The notes beneath the pieces were generated by a model. It had not been told where the DNA came from and made no database searches. It saw nothing but the letters and a program-made list of their open reading frames with translations. A program made the position numbers and the translations under genes. Shown piece by piece: positions 7,231 through 15,122 of a stretch of DNA of 15,157 nt. Location of the stretch: contig CAZCFZ010000089.1 in the NCBI GenBank assembly GCA_964498065.1, forward strand, positions 1-15,157, given 5' to 3'. The stretch comes from FEN-1297 sp964498065 (GTDB taxonomy: Bacteria; Bacteroidota; Ignavibacteria; Ignavibacteriales; Ignavibacteriaceae). Every line of letters begins with the position of its first letter. The first letter of the stretch is position 1.

Positions 7231-7270
7231 AAAATAAAAAAGCCCTGTAACCGGGCGATTACTGGGCTTT
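7231..7270 (-). terminator. strong intrinsic terminator for minus-strand transcription
   Basis: AAAGCCC (7239-7245) pairs with GGGCTTT (7264-7270). After one T/T mismatch, GTAA (7247-7250) pairs with TTAC (7259-7262), closing an 8-base loop. Read on the minus strand, the hairpin is followed at once by TTTTTTATTTT, a classical U-tract. On the plus strand the hairpin is followed by TTTAGCTCC, so it is much weaker for the acetyltransferase gene that ends at 7216. Confidence 0.7.
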
Positions 7271-7352
7271 AGCTCCTTAACTTCAAAAGGCAGGGGAGAA
7301 CCTTTTGAAAGAGCCGATCTAAATATAAGAGACCGGAATTAATTTTGCCAGT
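7231..7352 (-). ncRNA. candidate structured small RNA, no ORF
   Basis: Between the acetyltransferase and the DUF4286 gene, no ORF explains a dense set of paired segments. TTCAAAAGG (7282-7290) pairs with CCTTTTGAA (7301-7309) for 9 bp, framed by GCTC (7272-7275) and GAGC (7311-7314). CCGATCT (7314-7320) pairs with AGACCGG (7330-7336) with one mismatch. ACTGG (7261-7265) can pair with CCAGT (7348-7352), which would compete with the terminator stem. Because the terminator's U-tract lies on the minus strand, an RNA made right to left and ending near 7231 is the simplest reading. I do not recognise a known RNA family. The remainder of this gap (7353-7535) is AT-rich with no clear structure. Confidence 0.4.
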
Positions 7353-7541
7353 GACAAAAATTATAAGTGCGGAAAATCACCAATATCCTTTAATTCGTTT
7401 TTTTATTTTAAATAATAATCATAATGACTTTTCTTTAATATTTAATATATAATTAAATTTATTCTTCATATTTAAATTGATAAATATAAATTCAAATAAA
7501 ATGATGAATTTCTATCTATTTACGCATAATGAAAATTGGAA

Positions 7542-7847
7542 ATGATAGTTTATAGTATTACAACAATAGTTAAAAAAGAAGTTGAATCGGAATGGTTTAA
7601 ATGGATGAAGGATACACATATTCCGGATATTTTACATACGGGTTATTTTAATAATCATAGAATGTTTAAAATAAAAATTCCAACAAGTCTTGAAGGCGAA
7701 GCTACCTATGTTATACAATATGAATGTTCTTCGATTGATGACTATTTAACTTATGCCGAACATGAAGCTCCGAGATTACAGGCGGATTATTCTTCTAAAT
7801 TTATAGGTAAGGTTACCGCCGCAAGAACAGTATTAGAAACAATTTAG
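7542..7847 (+). CDS. DUF4286 family protein
   Basis: This is a 101-residue cytosolic protein. From the ATG at 7542 the product begins MIVYSITTIV, which is how DUF4286 proteins normally start; an in-frame TTG two codons earlier (7536) is less likely. Family hallmarks are EWFKWMKDTHIPDILHTGYF (17-36), YVIQYECSSIDDYLTYAEHEAP (56-77) and the C-terminal FIGKV.AARTVLE. The expected fold is a small ferredoxin-like alpha/beta domain, as in antibiotic-biosynthesis-monooxygenase relatives. No function is established and no catalytic residues are evident beyond conserved His and Trp. The ATG overlaps by ATGA the stop of a 14-codon upstream reading frame (7501-7545). Confidence 0.85.
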   Translation: MIVYSITTIVKKEVESEWFKWMKDTHIPDILHTGYFNNHRMFKIKIPTSLEGEATYVIQYECSSIDDYLTYAEHEAPRLQADYSSKFIGKVTAARTVLETI

Positions 7848-8059
7848 TTGTTTTTCAAATTTAACTTATTGAATCCATTTGATTAACCGGTAAACGGGGT
7901 CATTTTTATTTATTTGTTGAAAAAAATATATTCGAGAGAATACCTCATTTAAATACTTGTCAACAAAATCAAATAATTATTCATCTTTAGATTAATATTT
8001 TATAAATTAAAACATCTTTTTAAAACATTTTAGCGAAATATCCAGGAAACTGTCCGCCT

Positions 8060-9913
8060 ATGCCTTTATTTAGAAATACTATCGGAAAATTATTTTCTGT
8101 AACCGAACAAGCAGTTTTACCCGCCAGGAACGAAATAGAAGAAAATTATAAATGGGATCTTTCTTCGATTTATGAAAGCGATGAGTTGTGGGAATCTGAT
8201 TTTAAATGGGTTGAAAACAATATTAGTAATTATAAAAAATTTGAGAGCCTGCTATCAAAAGATACCCAGATCCTTCTAGAATGTTTTCAATTTGATGATT
8301 CAATGGGAATTAAATTGGAAAGATTGTATTTATTTTCCTCGCTTTCTTATGACAGCGATATGAGATTACAAAAATACCAGGCAATGCATGATAGGATAAG
8401 TAATCTGTTTTCCAAAGTATCTTCAGCCGCTTCTTTTATTAAACCCGAATTGCTTTCAATACCCGATGATAAACTTATCCAAATGATTGATTCAAAAGAT
8501 GAATTAAAAATTTATAGACATCATATAGACGATATCCTTAGAACTAAAACCCATACATTAAGCAAAGAACAGGAGGAACTTCTCGCCCTTTCCTCCGAAA
8601 TAAATCAAATACCTTACAATACTTTTTCTATTTTCACTAATGCCGAATTAAAGTTTCCTTTAACCAAGGATGAAAATGGAAATGACTATGAGGTTTCCCA
8701 TGCCAGGTATTATGCCGCTATGTATTCAAAAGACAGGGGTTTCAGAGAAAGAGTGTTTAAAAATTATTACGGCAAGTATGTAGATTATGCAAATACTTTT
8801 TCCGTATTGTTTAATGGGAATATTAAAGCAAATATTTTCACTTCAAAATCCCGCAAATATGCTTCTGCCAGAGAGGCTGCGTTAAACGGAAATAATATTC
8901 CTGTTTCTGTATATGACAATTTGTTGGCAGCCGCAAATAAAAATTTAAATTCTCTTCATAGGTGGGCTGCGCTTAAGAAGAGATTGTTAAAGCTTGATGA
9001 ACTCCATCCCTACGATACATATGTAACATTATTTCAAGAAATGACAGAAAAAAAATATTCTTATGAAGAAGGTAAAGAAATAGTTTTAAACGCTTTAAAA
9101 CCTTTGGGCAAAGATTATTTATCTACTTTGTCAACTGCATTTAATAGTCGCTGGATTGATGTTTTTGAAACTCAGGCAAAAAGAAGCGGGGCATATTCTT
9201 CGGGAACAACTTTCGGGGTTCATCCGTATGTTTTGTTAAACTGGTCCGGTTTTTTAAATGATGTATTTACACTCGCGCACGAAATGGGGCACAATATGCA
9301 TTCTTATTATACCGGGCAGTCTCAGCCTTATATTTATGCCAATTATTCTATCTTTGTTGCGGAAGTTGCATCCACATTTAACGAATCTTTATTGCTGGAT
9401 TTTTTAATTAATATTGCCGAGTCAAAATCTGAAAAATTATATTTAATTGAAAAGTATTTAAGCAATATTACTTCAACTTTTTACCGTCAGACAATGTTTG
9501 CGGAATTTGAATCAATTGTTTATGCAAGGACTGAAAAGGGCGATGCATTAACCGCAGATGTTTTATGTTCGTTGTATAAAGAGATGTATCAAAAATATTG
9601 GGGACCGGACATGGTAATAGACAAGGAAGAAGAATATACATGGACACGAGTTCCTCATTTTTATTACAACTTTTACGTATACCAGTATGCTACCGGATTT
9701 GCTGCTTCAGAGATTTTAGCAAACAATGTAAAACATGACGGGCAGCCGGCAGTAGACAAATATCTTAACTTTTTAAAATCAGGTAATTCCGATTATCCGA
9801 TAAATATATTAAAGTCTGCTGGCGTTGATATGAACTCATCGGAACCGGTTATGGCTGTAACCCGTAAAATGAATGAATTATTGGATGAAATGGAAACATT
9901 GTTAAAATCATGA
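8060..9913 (+). CDS. pepF: Oligoendopeptidase F (M3 family zinc metallopeptidase)
   Basis: This is a 617-residue enzyme, the usual PepF length of about 600 plus a roughly 20-residue N-terminal extension before the family start PARNEIEENYKWDLSSIY (21-38). The zinc site is complete: LAHEMGHNMHSYYTG (405-419) gives ligands H407 and H411 and catalytic E408, and FVAEVASTFNE (432-442) gives the third ligand E435. The C-terminal WTRVPHFYYNFYVYQYATGF stretch is the conserved substrate-side Tyr/His region of M3B peptidases. It hydrolyses short peptides in the cytosol. There is no signal peptide and no internal Met between residue 1 and the conserved start, so the extension is probably real. AGGA lies about 13 bases before the ATG, further than ideal. 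Confidence 0.95.
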   Translation: MPLFRNTIGKLFSVTEQAVLPARNEIEENYKWDLSSIYESDELWESDFKWVENNISNYKKFESLLSKDTQILLECFQFDDSMGIKLERLYLFSSLSYDSDMRLQKYQAMHDRISNLFSKVSSAASFIKPELLSIPDDKLIQMIDSKDELKIYRHHIDDILRTKTHTLSKEQEELLALSSEINQIPYNTFSIFTNAELKFPLTKDENGNDYEVSHARYYAAMYSKDRGFRERVFKNYYGKYVDYANTFSVLFNGNIKANIFTSKSRKYASAREAALNGNNIPVSVYDNLLAAANKNLNSLHRWAALKKRLLKLDELHPYDTYVTLFQEMTEKKYSYEEGKEIVLNALKPLGKDYLSTLSTAFNSRWIDVFETQAKRSGAYSSGTTFGVHPYVLLNWSGFLNDVFTLAHEMGHNMHSYYTGQSQPYIYANYSIFVAEVASTFNESLLLDFLINIAESKSEKLYLIEKYLSNITSTFYRQTMFAEFESIVYARTEKGDALTADVLCSLYKEMYQKYWGPDMVIDKEEEYTWTRVPHFYYNFYVYQYATGFAASEILANNVKHDGQPAVDKYLNFLKSGNSDYPINILKSAGVDMNSSEPVMAVTRKMNELLDEMETLLKS

Positions 9914-9934
9914 AAAGATTTTTTTCATCTCATA

Positions 9935-9954
9935 AATATCCAAAACCGGATATT
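9935..9954. repeat. 7-bp inverted repeat between pepF and the IMPDH/GMPR gene
   Basis: AATATCC (9935-9941) and GGATATT (9948-9954) form a perfect stem with a 6-base loop, 22 bases after the pepF stop. No T-run follows, so termination is unlikely. It may be an operator or 5'-leader hairpin of the following gene. Confidence 0.35.
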
Positions 9955-9982
9955 CTTAAACACTATAGAAAGAATTTTATCT

Positions 9983-9988
9983 GAGGAA
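9983..9988 (+). promoter_or_regulatory. ribosome-binding site of the IMPDH/GMPR-family gene
   Basis: GAGGAA ends five bases before the ATG at 9994. It is one of only two good Shine-Dalgarno matches in the window, and it fixes this start. Confidence 0.7.
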
Positions 9989-9993
9989 ATTCA

Positions 9994-11010
9994 ATGAAAA
10001 TATATTCAAAAAGTGAATTGAATGAATTTAATCAATCTTTAACGTACGATGATATTAGTCTTATTCCTACCGAAATATCCAGAGTTCGTTCTAGAACCGA
10101 GGCAACTACGGCTTGTGATTTTTTAAATCTTCATCTTACTTTGCCTGTTCTTTCCAGTCCTATGGAAACTGTTACGGGGCCTGAAATGGCTAAAGAGTTA
10201 GGCTGGCTTGGTTGTTTAGGCATTCTTAATCGTTTTGATTCTTCGCTGGATCAAGTTTTAAAAGATGAAAAAAATAACGGAGCTGTTAAAGCTGTTTCAA
10301 TTGCAGTAAATACACCCGATGAGATTATAGAAAAGCTAGTCGAATATCAAAACATTATATGCATAGATACTGCTAATGCAAATAACAGTGCGGTTTTGCA
10401 GAAAACGGAAGAAATAAAAAAGAAGTTTGATGTAAAACTTATTGTGGGTAATATTGCTTACGGTGCAAGTTTAAAAAATTTACAGGATGCCGGTGCTGAT
10501 GCAGTCAGAGTCGGTATCGGCAGCGGAAGTGTTTGTACAACCTCCATTCAAACCGGTATCGGTATTGGTCAGGTATCTTCTTTGCTAAATGTCTCATCCT
10601 TTCGTGATGAAAAGAAATTAAAAATAGGTATTATCGCCGACGGCGGTATTAAAAGTCCTGGAGATATTGCAAAAGCAATTGCATTAGGCGCCGATGTTGT
10701 TATGCTTGGCAGAATGCTTTCGGGAACAAGAGAAACTCCAGGCGAAGTAATAAAATATAACGGCCAGCTGTGGAAAAAATATAGAGGTTCGGCATCTTTT
10801 GGCGTTAAAATGAGGAATGAGTTTATTGAAGGTGAGGAAACTATGGTAGGGTACAAAGGTGTTGTGAAAAATGTTATAGATAGTATATCGGACGGACTTA
10901 GAAGTTCAATGAGCTATATGAATTGTTTTAATTTAAATGAATTAAGGAAAACAAATACTTTTGCAATTCTTTCCAACAGCTCTTTTTTGGAAAGACTGCC
11001 TAAAATATAA
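9994..11010 (+). CDS. CBS-less IMP dehydrogenase / GMP reductase family enzyme
   Basis: This is a 338-residue (beta/alpha)8 barrel. The start LTYDDISLIP (16-25) and PVLSSPMETVT (51-61) are family hallmarks. The active-site loop VGIGSGSVCTTS (173-184) carries catalytic Cys181 and Thr183. ADGGIKSPGDIAKAIALGADVVMLGRMLSGTRETPGE (215-251) is the phosphate-binding region. YRGSAS (263-268) and GLRSSMSYM (301-309) follow. The paired CBS domains of typical IMPDH (about 490 residues) are absent, and so is the long mobile flap with its catalytic Arg. Length and the ELRKTNTF tail fit GMP reductase (GMP to IMP, NADPH), yet the phosphate-loop wording is IMPDH-like. The loop Arg after CTT is Ser184, and YRGM is YRGS. 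It acts on purine nucleotides in the cytosol; the direction and substrate remain open. Confidence 0.85.
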   Translation: MKIYSKSELNEFNQSLTYDDISLIPTEISRVRSRTEATTACDFLNLHLTLPVLSSPMETVTGPEMAKELGWLGCLGILNRFDSSLDQVLKDEKNNGAVKAVSIAVNTPDEIIEKLVEYQNIICIDTANANNSAVLQKTEEIKKKFDVKLIVGNIAYGASLKNLQDAGADAVRVGIGSGSVCTTSIQTGIGIGQVSSLLNVSSFRDEKKLKIGIIADGGIKSPGDIAKAIALGADVVMLGRMLSGTRETPGEVIKYNGQLWKKYRGSASFGVKMRNEFIEGEETMVGYKGVVKNVIDSISDGLRSSMSYMNCFNLNELRKTNTFAILSNSSFLERLPKI

Positions 11011-11079
11011 ACATGTTTTGAAATCTTTAAATATTAGGAGCTTATAATAATTTTTTTTAAACAAAATTAGTTGAATAAA

Positions 11080-13167
11080 ATGAAAAACTTTTTACTTTTT
11101 TTATTAGGTGCTTTCCTTATTATTAATATAAAAATACTTCCGCAAAAGAAAGCTTTTACGATTGCCGATTTATATAAAATCAAAAATGTTGGATCACCGG
11201 TTATTTCGCCGGATGAGAAAATGGTTGCCTTTACATTAACCAGTTACGATCTGCCTAAAGGTACTTCAAATACGGAAATTTATGTAATGAATTTTAATAG
11301 CTCTGATACTGTTAATATAACTAATAATCCAAAAGCAGATTACGATCCTGTTTGGGCGAACAATAGTAAAAGTATTTATTTTGTTTCGACAAGAACCGGG
11401 AAACCGGAATTATTCGAATATTCGTTTGATAATAAAACGACAACGCAGGTTACAGATTTATCTACGGGTATAGATGCGCCGGTTTTATCACCTAACGGTA
11501 ATCTAATTGCATTTTCTACCGATGTCTATCCCCAATGCAGTTCTGATGATAATTGCAATCAAGAATTGGATTCGGCTTCCGCTAAAGGCCCTATACAAGC
11601 TTATGTTACCGACCATCTTTTATTTAGACATTGGACAAGCTACTCAAACGGTAAATATACTCATGTTTTTATCTATGATCTGGCTAAAAAGTCCTACACC
11701 GATTTAACACCGGGAACATACAATTCACCTACCTTTATGTTAGGCGGCGGAGTAGGGTATAATTTCTCTCCGGACAGCAAAGAGCTTTGTTTTGTCTCTA
11801 ACCATGATTACGATCCGGAAGCATCTACAAATGCTGATTTATGGATAGTGCCCGTAACCGGCGGTGAAGCAGTTGATATAACAAAAGCAAATAAAGCCTG
11901 GGATGGATGGCCTATTTATTCACCAGACGGTAGATATATTGCTTATAGGACACAATTAATTCCTAAATATGAATCCGATCGTTTTAGAATAGCTCTTTAT
12001 GATAGAAAAACAAAGACATCAAAAATTATTACTAATAGTTTTGATAACTGGATTGATGATTTTAAATGGAGTCCTGATTCTAAAACTATCTATTTTACAG
12101 GTGAAGTTGAGGGTTACTCTCCTATCTATAAAGTTGATATTCAATCTGAAAAAATTTCTCCCGTTACGGTGAACCAATCTATTTTCGGATTTGACGTTTC
12201 GCCCGATAATAAATTTATATATTATTCTGCCAGCGAAGTCGGTAAGCCTAAGGAATTATATATGATAAACTTATCTAATAGATTGTTTATTGAACAGACT
12301 AATTTTAATAAAAAAATTCTTGAAGATGTTGATATTCGTCCCGCGGAAAAAATGTGGGTAAAAAGTGCTGACGGAAGTAATATAGAAGTATTTATTGTTA
12401 AACCTCATAATTTTGATCCTAGTAAAAAATATCCGCTTATATTAAATGTTCACAGGGGCCCTCAAGGGCAATGGATGGATTCTTTTAGAGGAGACTGGCA
12501 GGTTTATCCCGGTGCCGGATATGTAGTTGCATTTCCTAACCCACACGGCTCAACAGGATACGGACAAGATTTTACATCCGAAATTTCAGGTGATTGGGGC
12601 GGTAAGGTGTTTGAAGATTTAATGAAGGTTACCGATGCTTTAGAGAAACTCCCATATGTTGATAAAAATAGAGTGGGTGCCATGGGCTGGTCTTATGGCG
12701 GATATATGATGAATTGGTTCCAGGCAAAAACGAAACGTTTTAAATGTTTGGCCTCAATGATGGGAGTTTATGATTTGAAATCTTTTTGGGGTTCAACTGA
12801 AGAATTATGGTTCCCAAACTGGGAATTCAAAGGTCAGCCATGGAATTCTGATCTATACTCAAAATGGTCTCCTTCAAGTTATGTAAATAATTTCTCTACT
12901 CCGACATTAATAATTACCGGCCAAAAAGATTATAGAGTTCCTTACACACAGAGCATTCAATATTTTACTACTTTGCAAACGCTTGGTATCGATTCGAGGT
13001 TAATAATATTTAAGAATGACGGTCATTGGCCCAATTATGTTAAGTCAATGCCTCTTTATTATGATGCGCATTTGGATTGGTTTCATAAATACCTAGGCGG
13101 TGCACCGGCACCCTATGATGTCAAAAAGTTGGCCCAAAATATTGTTTTTAAAGAATCAACAAATTAA
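11080..13167 (+). CDS. Exported S9-family prolyl oligopeptidase / acylaminoacyl-peptidase-like peptidase
   Basis: This is a 695-residue protein. The ATG at 11080 gives a clean signal peptide (MKNFLLFLLGAFLIINIKIL); a TTG three codons earlier is open but unneeded. Residues about 25-400 are a beta-propeller with repeated WD40/TolB-like units (SPDEKMVAF, SPNGNLIAF, SPDGRYIAY, SPDSKTIYF, SPDNKFIYY). Residues about 425-675 are the alpha/beta-hydrolase domain: GWSYGGYM with nucleophile Ser538, Asp617 in GQKDYRVP, and His649 in NDGHW. The usual oxyanion-side HGGP is HRGP here (458-461). Expected role: serine peptidase cleaving short peptides in the periplasm or at the envelope. The specificity (dipeptidyl versus acylaminoacyl) is not readable. 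It begins 69 bases after the IMPDH/GMPR gene. Confidence 0.92.
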   Translation: MKNFLLFLLGAFLIINIKILPQKKAFTIADLYKIKNVGSPVISPDEKMVAFTLTSYDLPKGTSNTEIYVMNFNSSDTVNITNNPKADYDPVWANNSKSIYFVSTRTGKPELFEYSFDNKTTTQVTDLSTGIDAPVLSPNGNLIAFSTDVYPQCSSDDNCNQELDSASAKGPIQAYVTDHLLFRHWTSYSNGKYTHVFIYDLAKKSYTDLTPGTYNSPTFMLGGGVGYNFSPDSKELCFVSNHDYDPEASTNADLWIVPVTGGEAVDITKANKAWDGWPIYSPDGRYIAYRTQLIPKYESDRFRIALYDRKTKTSKIITNSFDNWIDDFKWSPDSKTIYFTGEVEGYSPIYKVDIQSEKISPVTVNQSIFGFDVSPDNKFIYYSASEVGKPKELYMINLSNRLFIEQTNFNKKILEDVDIRPAEKMWVKSADGSNIEVFIVKPHNFDPSKKYPLILNVHRGPQGQWMDSFRGDWQVYPGAGYVVAFPNPHGSTGYGQDFTSEISGDWGGKVFEDLMKVTDALEKLPYVDKNRVGAMGWSYGGYMMNWFQAKTKRFKCLASMMGVYDLKSFWGSTEELWFPNWEFKGQPWNSDLYSKWSPSSYVNNFSTPTLIITGQKDYRVPYTQSIQYFTTLQTLGIDSRLIIFKNDGHWPNYVKSMPLYYDAHLDWFHKYLGGAPAPYDVKKLAQNIVFKESTN

Positions 13168-13208
13168 ATAGATAAATAAAAATTGGTTAGGGAATATTAT
13201 TAGAAATC

Positions 13209-13601
13209 TTAAAGTTTTATTTTGTGCATAGGCTCAATTGAATTTTTTGAGTAATGACGAAAAATATTAAATATCTTTCGTTCTTCTTCGTCTTCTTTTA
13301 GATTTTTTATCGGCTGAGTTGTAAAATTGTTTATAACCACGGGCTTTTTTATTCTTATACGTTTTTTATTGAAAGTTAAGGTTTCATCATTTAAAATTTG
13401 ATACCTGTTATTTGTTGTCTCAACAGGTACTTTTTCAACTTTTAAGATTGTCCCTGAAGTTTCTACGGTATTTGTTTCCATGTACGGCTTTACCCTTGAC
13501 CTATCTTTAAGTTTAAAAATAAAATAAGAAATGGTCACAACGATGAGTGAAGTTAAAGCAAATAATTTTAGCGAAAATATTATAATATCCAGAAGATCCA
13601 T
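13209..13601 (-). CDS. Hypothetical single-pass membrane protein
   Basis: This is a 130-residue protein and the only minus-strand gene supported here. From the ATG at 13601 it begins MDLLDIIIFSLKLFALTSLI, and residues about 5-30 form one transmembrane helix followed by the positive cluster KLKDRSR, giving an N-out, C-in topology. The C-terminal 95 residues are basic and hydrophilic (FNKKRIRIKKPVV) with no cysteines and no motif I recognise. A TTG ten codons upstream (13631) could extend it but adds only Lys/Asn-rich sequence. It converges with the S9 peptidase (41-base gap) and diverges from the HU operon. No clear Shine-Dalgarno is present. Confidence 0.6.
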   Translation of the reverse strand: MDLLDIIIFSLKLFALTSLIVVTISYFIFKLKDRSRVKPYMETNTVETSGTILKVEKVPVETTNNRYQILNDETLTFNKKRIRIKKPVVINNFTTQPIKNLKEDEEERKIFNIFRHYSKNSIEPMHKIKL

Positions 13602-13685
13602 AAAGTTTCGTTTTTTATTTATTTTCAACAATTTTTATACCATTTAATAAATTATTAATTTCTGTTCATAATTTATTAATATGAT

Positions 13686-13731
13686 GTCTCAATAAAATTT
13701 TTCATTTCATTTTGAGACTTTTTTATATTTT
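13686..13731 (+). terminator. plus-strand intrinsic terminator upstream of the HU operon
   Basis: GTCTCAA (13686-13692) pairs with TTGAGAC (13712-13718), and TTTTTTATATTTTT follows at once. The U-tract lies on the plus strand only. The nearest plus-strand gene upstream (S9 peptidase) ends more than 500 bases earlier and a minus-strand gene lies between. It may insulate the HU operon from read-through or end an antisense or unannotated plus-strand RNA. Confidence 0.6.
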
Positions 13732-13861
13732 TAGTTGAGGCTGATATTTAATGAATAAATGAAATTAATGATTCTGTAATAATTGATTTTCCTATAAATG
13801 TTTAATAATTTAAATAGTTAAATTACAATAGTTTATAAAATAAAATGAATAGGGTAATGAT

Positions 13862-14164
13862 ATGACTAAGGCAGATATAGTTGATAAAGTTGCAGCAGGG
13901 ACAGGACTTACTAAGTTGGAAACAGAAGCTATTATTGAAGGATTCTTTAAAACTGTAATCGAAGCTCTAAAAGAAGGTAATGGGATAGAAATACGCGGAT
14001 TCGGAAGTTATAAAGTTAAAAAGAAAAATTCACGGCAGGCTCGTAATCCTAAAACAGGAGAATCTGTTTTTGTTCCGGAGCATTATGTGCCGACTTTCAA
14101 ATTTTCGAAGGATTTCAAAGAATTGGTTAATTCAGGGATGAAAGAGTTAAAATCAAATGGCTAA
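13862..14164 (+). CDS. HU/IHF-family DNA-binding protein
   Basis: This is a 100-residue nucleoid protein of typical length. The helical dimerisation half MTKADIVDKVAAGTGLTKLE is followed by the beta-arm with IRGFGSYKVKKKNSRQARNPKTGE (44-67). The latter includes GFGS and the arm-tip RNPKTGE, whose Pro63 is the residue that intercalates between base pairs in HU and IHF. The C-terminal PTFKFSKDFKELVN is the standard end helix. It bends and compacts DNA as a homo- or heterodimer; HU and IHF cannot be told apart here. AGGG lies seven bases before the ATG. Its last 8 bases overlap the next gene (ATGGCTAA), a sign of translational coupling. Confidence 0.95.
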   Translation: MTKADIVDKVAAGTGLTKLETEAIIEGFFKTVIEALKEGNGIEIRGFGSYKVKKKNSRQARNPKTGESVFVPEHYVPTFKFSKDFKELVNSGMKELKSNG

Positions 14165-15122
14165 ATTTTGCCCTGAATGTGGTTCGAAAATAGAAGAGAA
14201 TTATAAATTTTGTCCTGAGTGCGGTTTTAATATTTCGGAAACGGGAAATCCTAAAACAGAGGGTGAAGCTAAAAAAATAAACTCCAAAAGAGAAGAAAAG
14301 AATTTAGCCGCAACTCTCATTTGTGAAAACTGTGGTGAAGAAAATGATCCGCTAAATGAAATTTGCTCAGGATGTGGAGCAAAGTTAAAAAATGCTCAAA
14401 TAGACCAAAAGAAAACTTTACAAAAAAATGAAAATGTAGAAGCTCCCCGTCGACCTAAAGCAAAGGCTCATACCGGTAAAAGGAATCCTCAAAAAAATTC
14501 TAATACCAAAACGACAGCACAAGCAGCAGTAAAAAAGAAACTTGACGGTATCAGGATTATTACAATTATTTTCGTTGGCATTGGAATAGCCGTAATTATT
14601 TTATTTTTATCCGGGGTATTTGATTCCGTTAAGGTTCCAAATGAAGAGGCGGGGATTGGTCAGAGTCAGAGTTCCGGGGTGAATTTAAATAATATAAATC
14701 AAATAAATAATCTTGAAGCACAAATAAAAAGTAATCCGAAAGATACTGCTGCAATTTTACAGCTGGCGCATTTAAAAAATGATTCTCATATGTTTGAACA
14801 AGCTATAGTCAATTATAAAGAGTATTTGGCTTTAGTTCCCAACGATCCGGATGCAAGGATTGATATGGGAATTTGTTATTATAATTTGCAGAATTACAAA
14901 ACGGCTATAGCTGAAATGGAAGAGGCTTTAAAATATGATCCGAAACATCAGATAGGTTATCTTGATTTGGGGATTGTAAATTTAACAGCTGGTAATTTTG
15001 AGAAGTCAAGAGAAAATTTAAAGAAAGCTGTTGAACTGGATCCAAATTCGGAATATGGTAAAAAGGCTGAGGAATTATTAAAATCACATGAAAATACAAC
15101 TAAAATGAACGGAGGTAAATAA
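14157..15122 (+). CDS. Double zinc-ribbon, single-TM, TPR-repeat protein
   Basis: This is a 321-residue protein with a clear domain order. Zinc ribbon 1 has ligands C5, C8, C19 and C22 (FCPECG..FCPECG). Zinc ribbon 2 has C56, C59, C70 and C73 (CENCG..CSGCG). A basic Lys/Asn/Gln-rich linker (about 75-128) leads to a transmembrane helix (about 132-152). A periplasmic part with three TPR-like units (about 197-300) follows, e.g. YKEYLALVPNDPDARIDMGICYYNLQNYKTAI. Cytosolic ribbons and an extracytoplasmic TPR domain fit a scaffold or assembly factor; the exact role is unknown. It overlaps the HU gene by 8 bases, and its TAA (15120-15122) shares a base with the next ATG, so the three genes form one operon. 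Confidence 0.85.
   Translation: MAKFCPECGSKIEENYKFCPECGFNISETGNPKTEGEAKKINSKREEKNLAATLICENCGEENDPLNEICSGCGAKLKNAQIDQKKTLQKNENVEAPRRPKAKAHTGKRNPQKNSNTKTTAQAAVKKKLDGIRIITIIFVGIGIAVIILFLSGVFDSVKVPNEEAGIGQSQSSGVNLNNINQINNLEAQIKSNPKDTAAILQLAHLKNDSHMFEQAIVNYKEYLALVPNDPDARIDMGICYYNLQNYKTAIAEMEEALKYDPKHQIGYLDLGIVNLTAGNFEKSRENLKKAVELDPNSEYGKKAEELLKSHENTTKMNGGK
15111..15115 (+). promoter_or_regulatory. ribosome-binding site of the bS22/mS38-like gene
   Basis: GGAGG ends six bases before the ATG at 15122 and lies inside the last codons of the TPR gene. It is the best Shine-Dalgarno match in the window, which suits a highly expressed ribosome-associated product. Confidence 0.7.

Noticed and set aside
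7241..7336. Known riboswitch (c-di-GMP, c-di-AMP, SAM or similar) on either strand
   Set aside because: Small resemblances such as CAGGGGAGAACC exist, but the conserved core motifs are not in the right order and no regulated gene fits, so no family is named.
7881..7913. Terminator after the DUF4286 gene (CCG/CGG followed by T-rich sequence)
   Set aside because: The stem is only three base pairs, too weak to list as a terminator.
9935..9954. Intrinsic terminator after pepF
   Set aside because: The stem is perfect but is not followed by a T-run on either strand.
10569..10856. 95-codon minus-strand frame inside the IMPDH/GMPR gene
   Set aside because: It lies wholly inside a well-conserved enzyme gene on the other strand and resembles no known protein.
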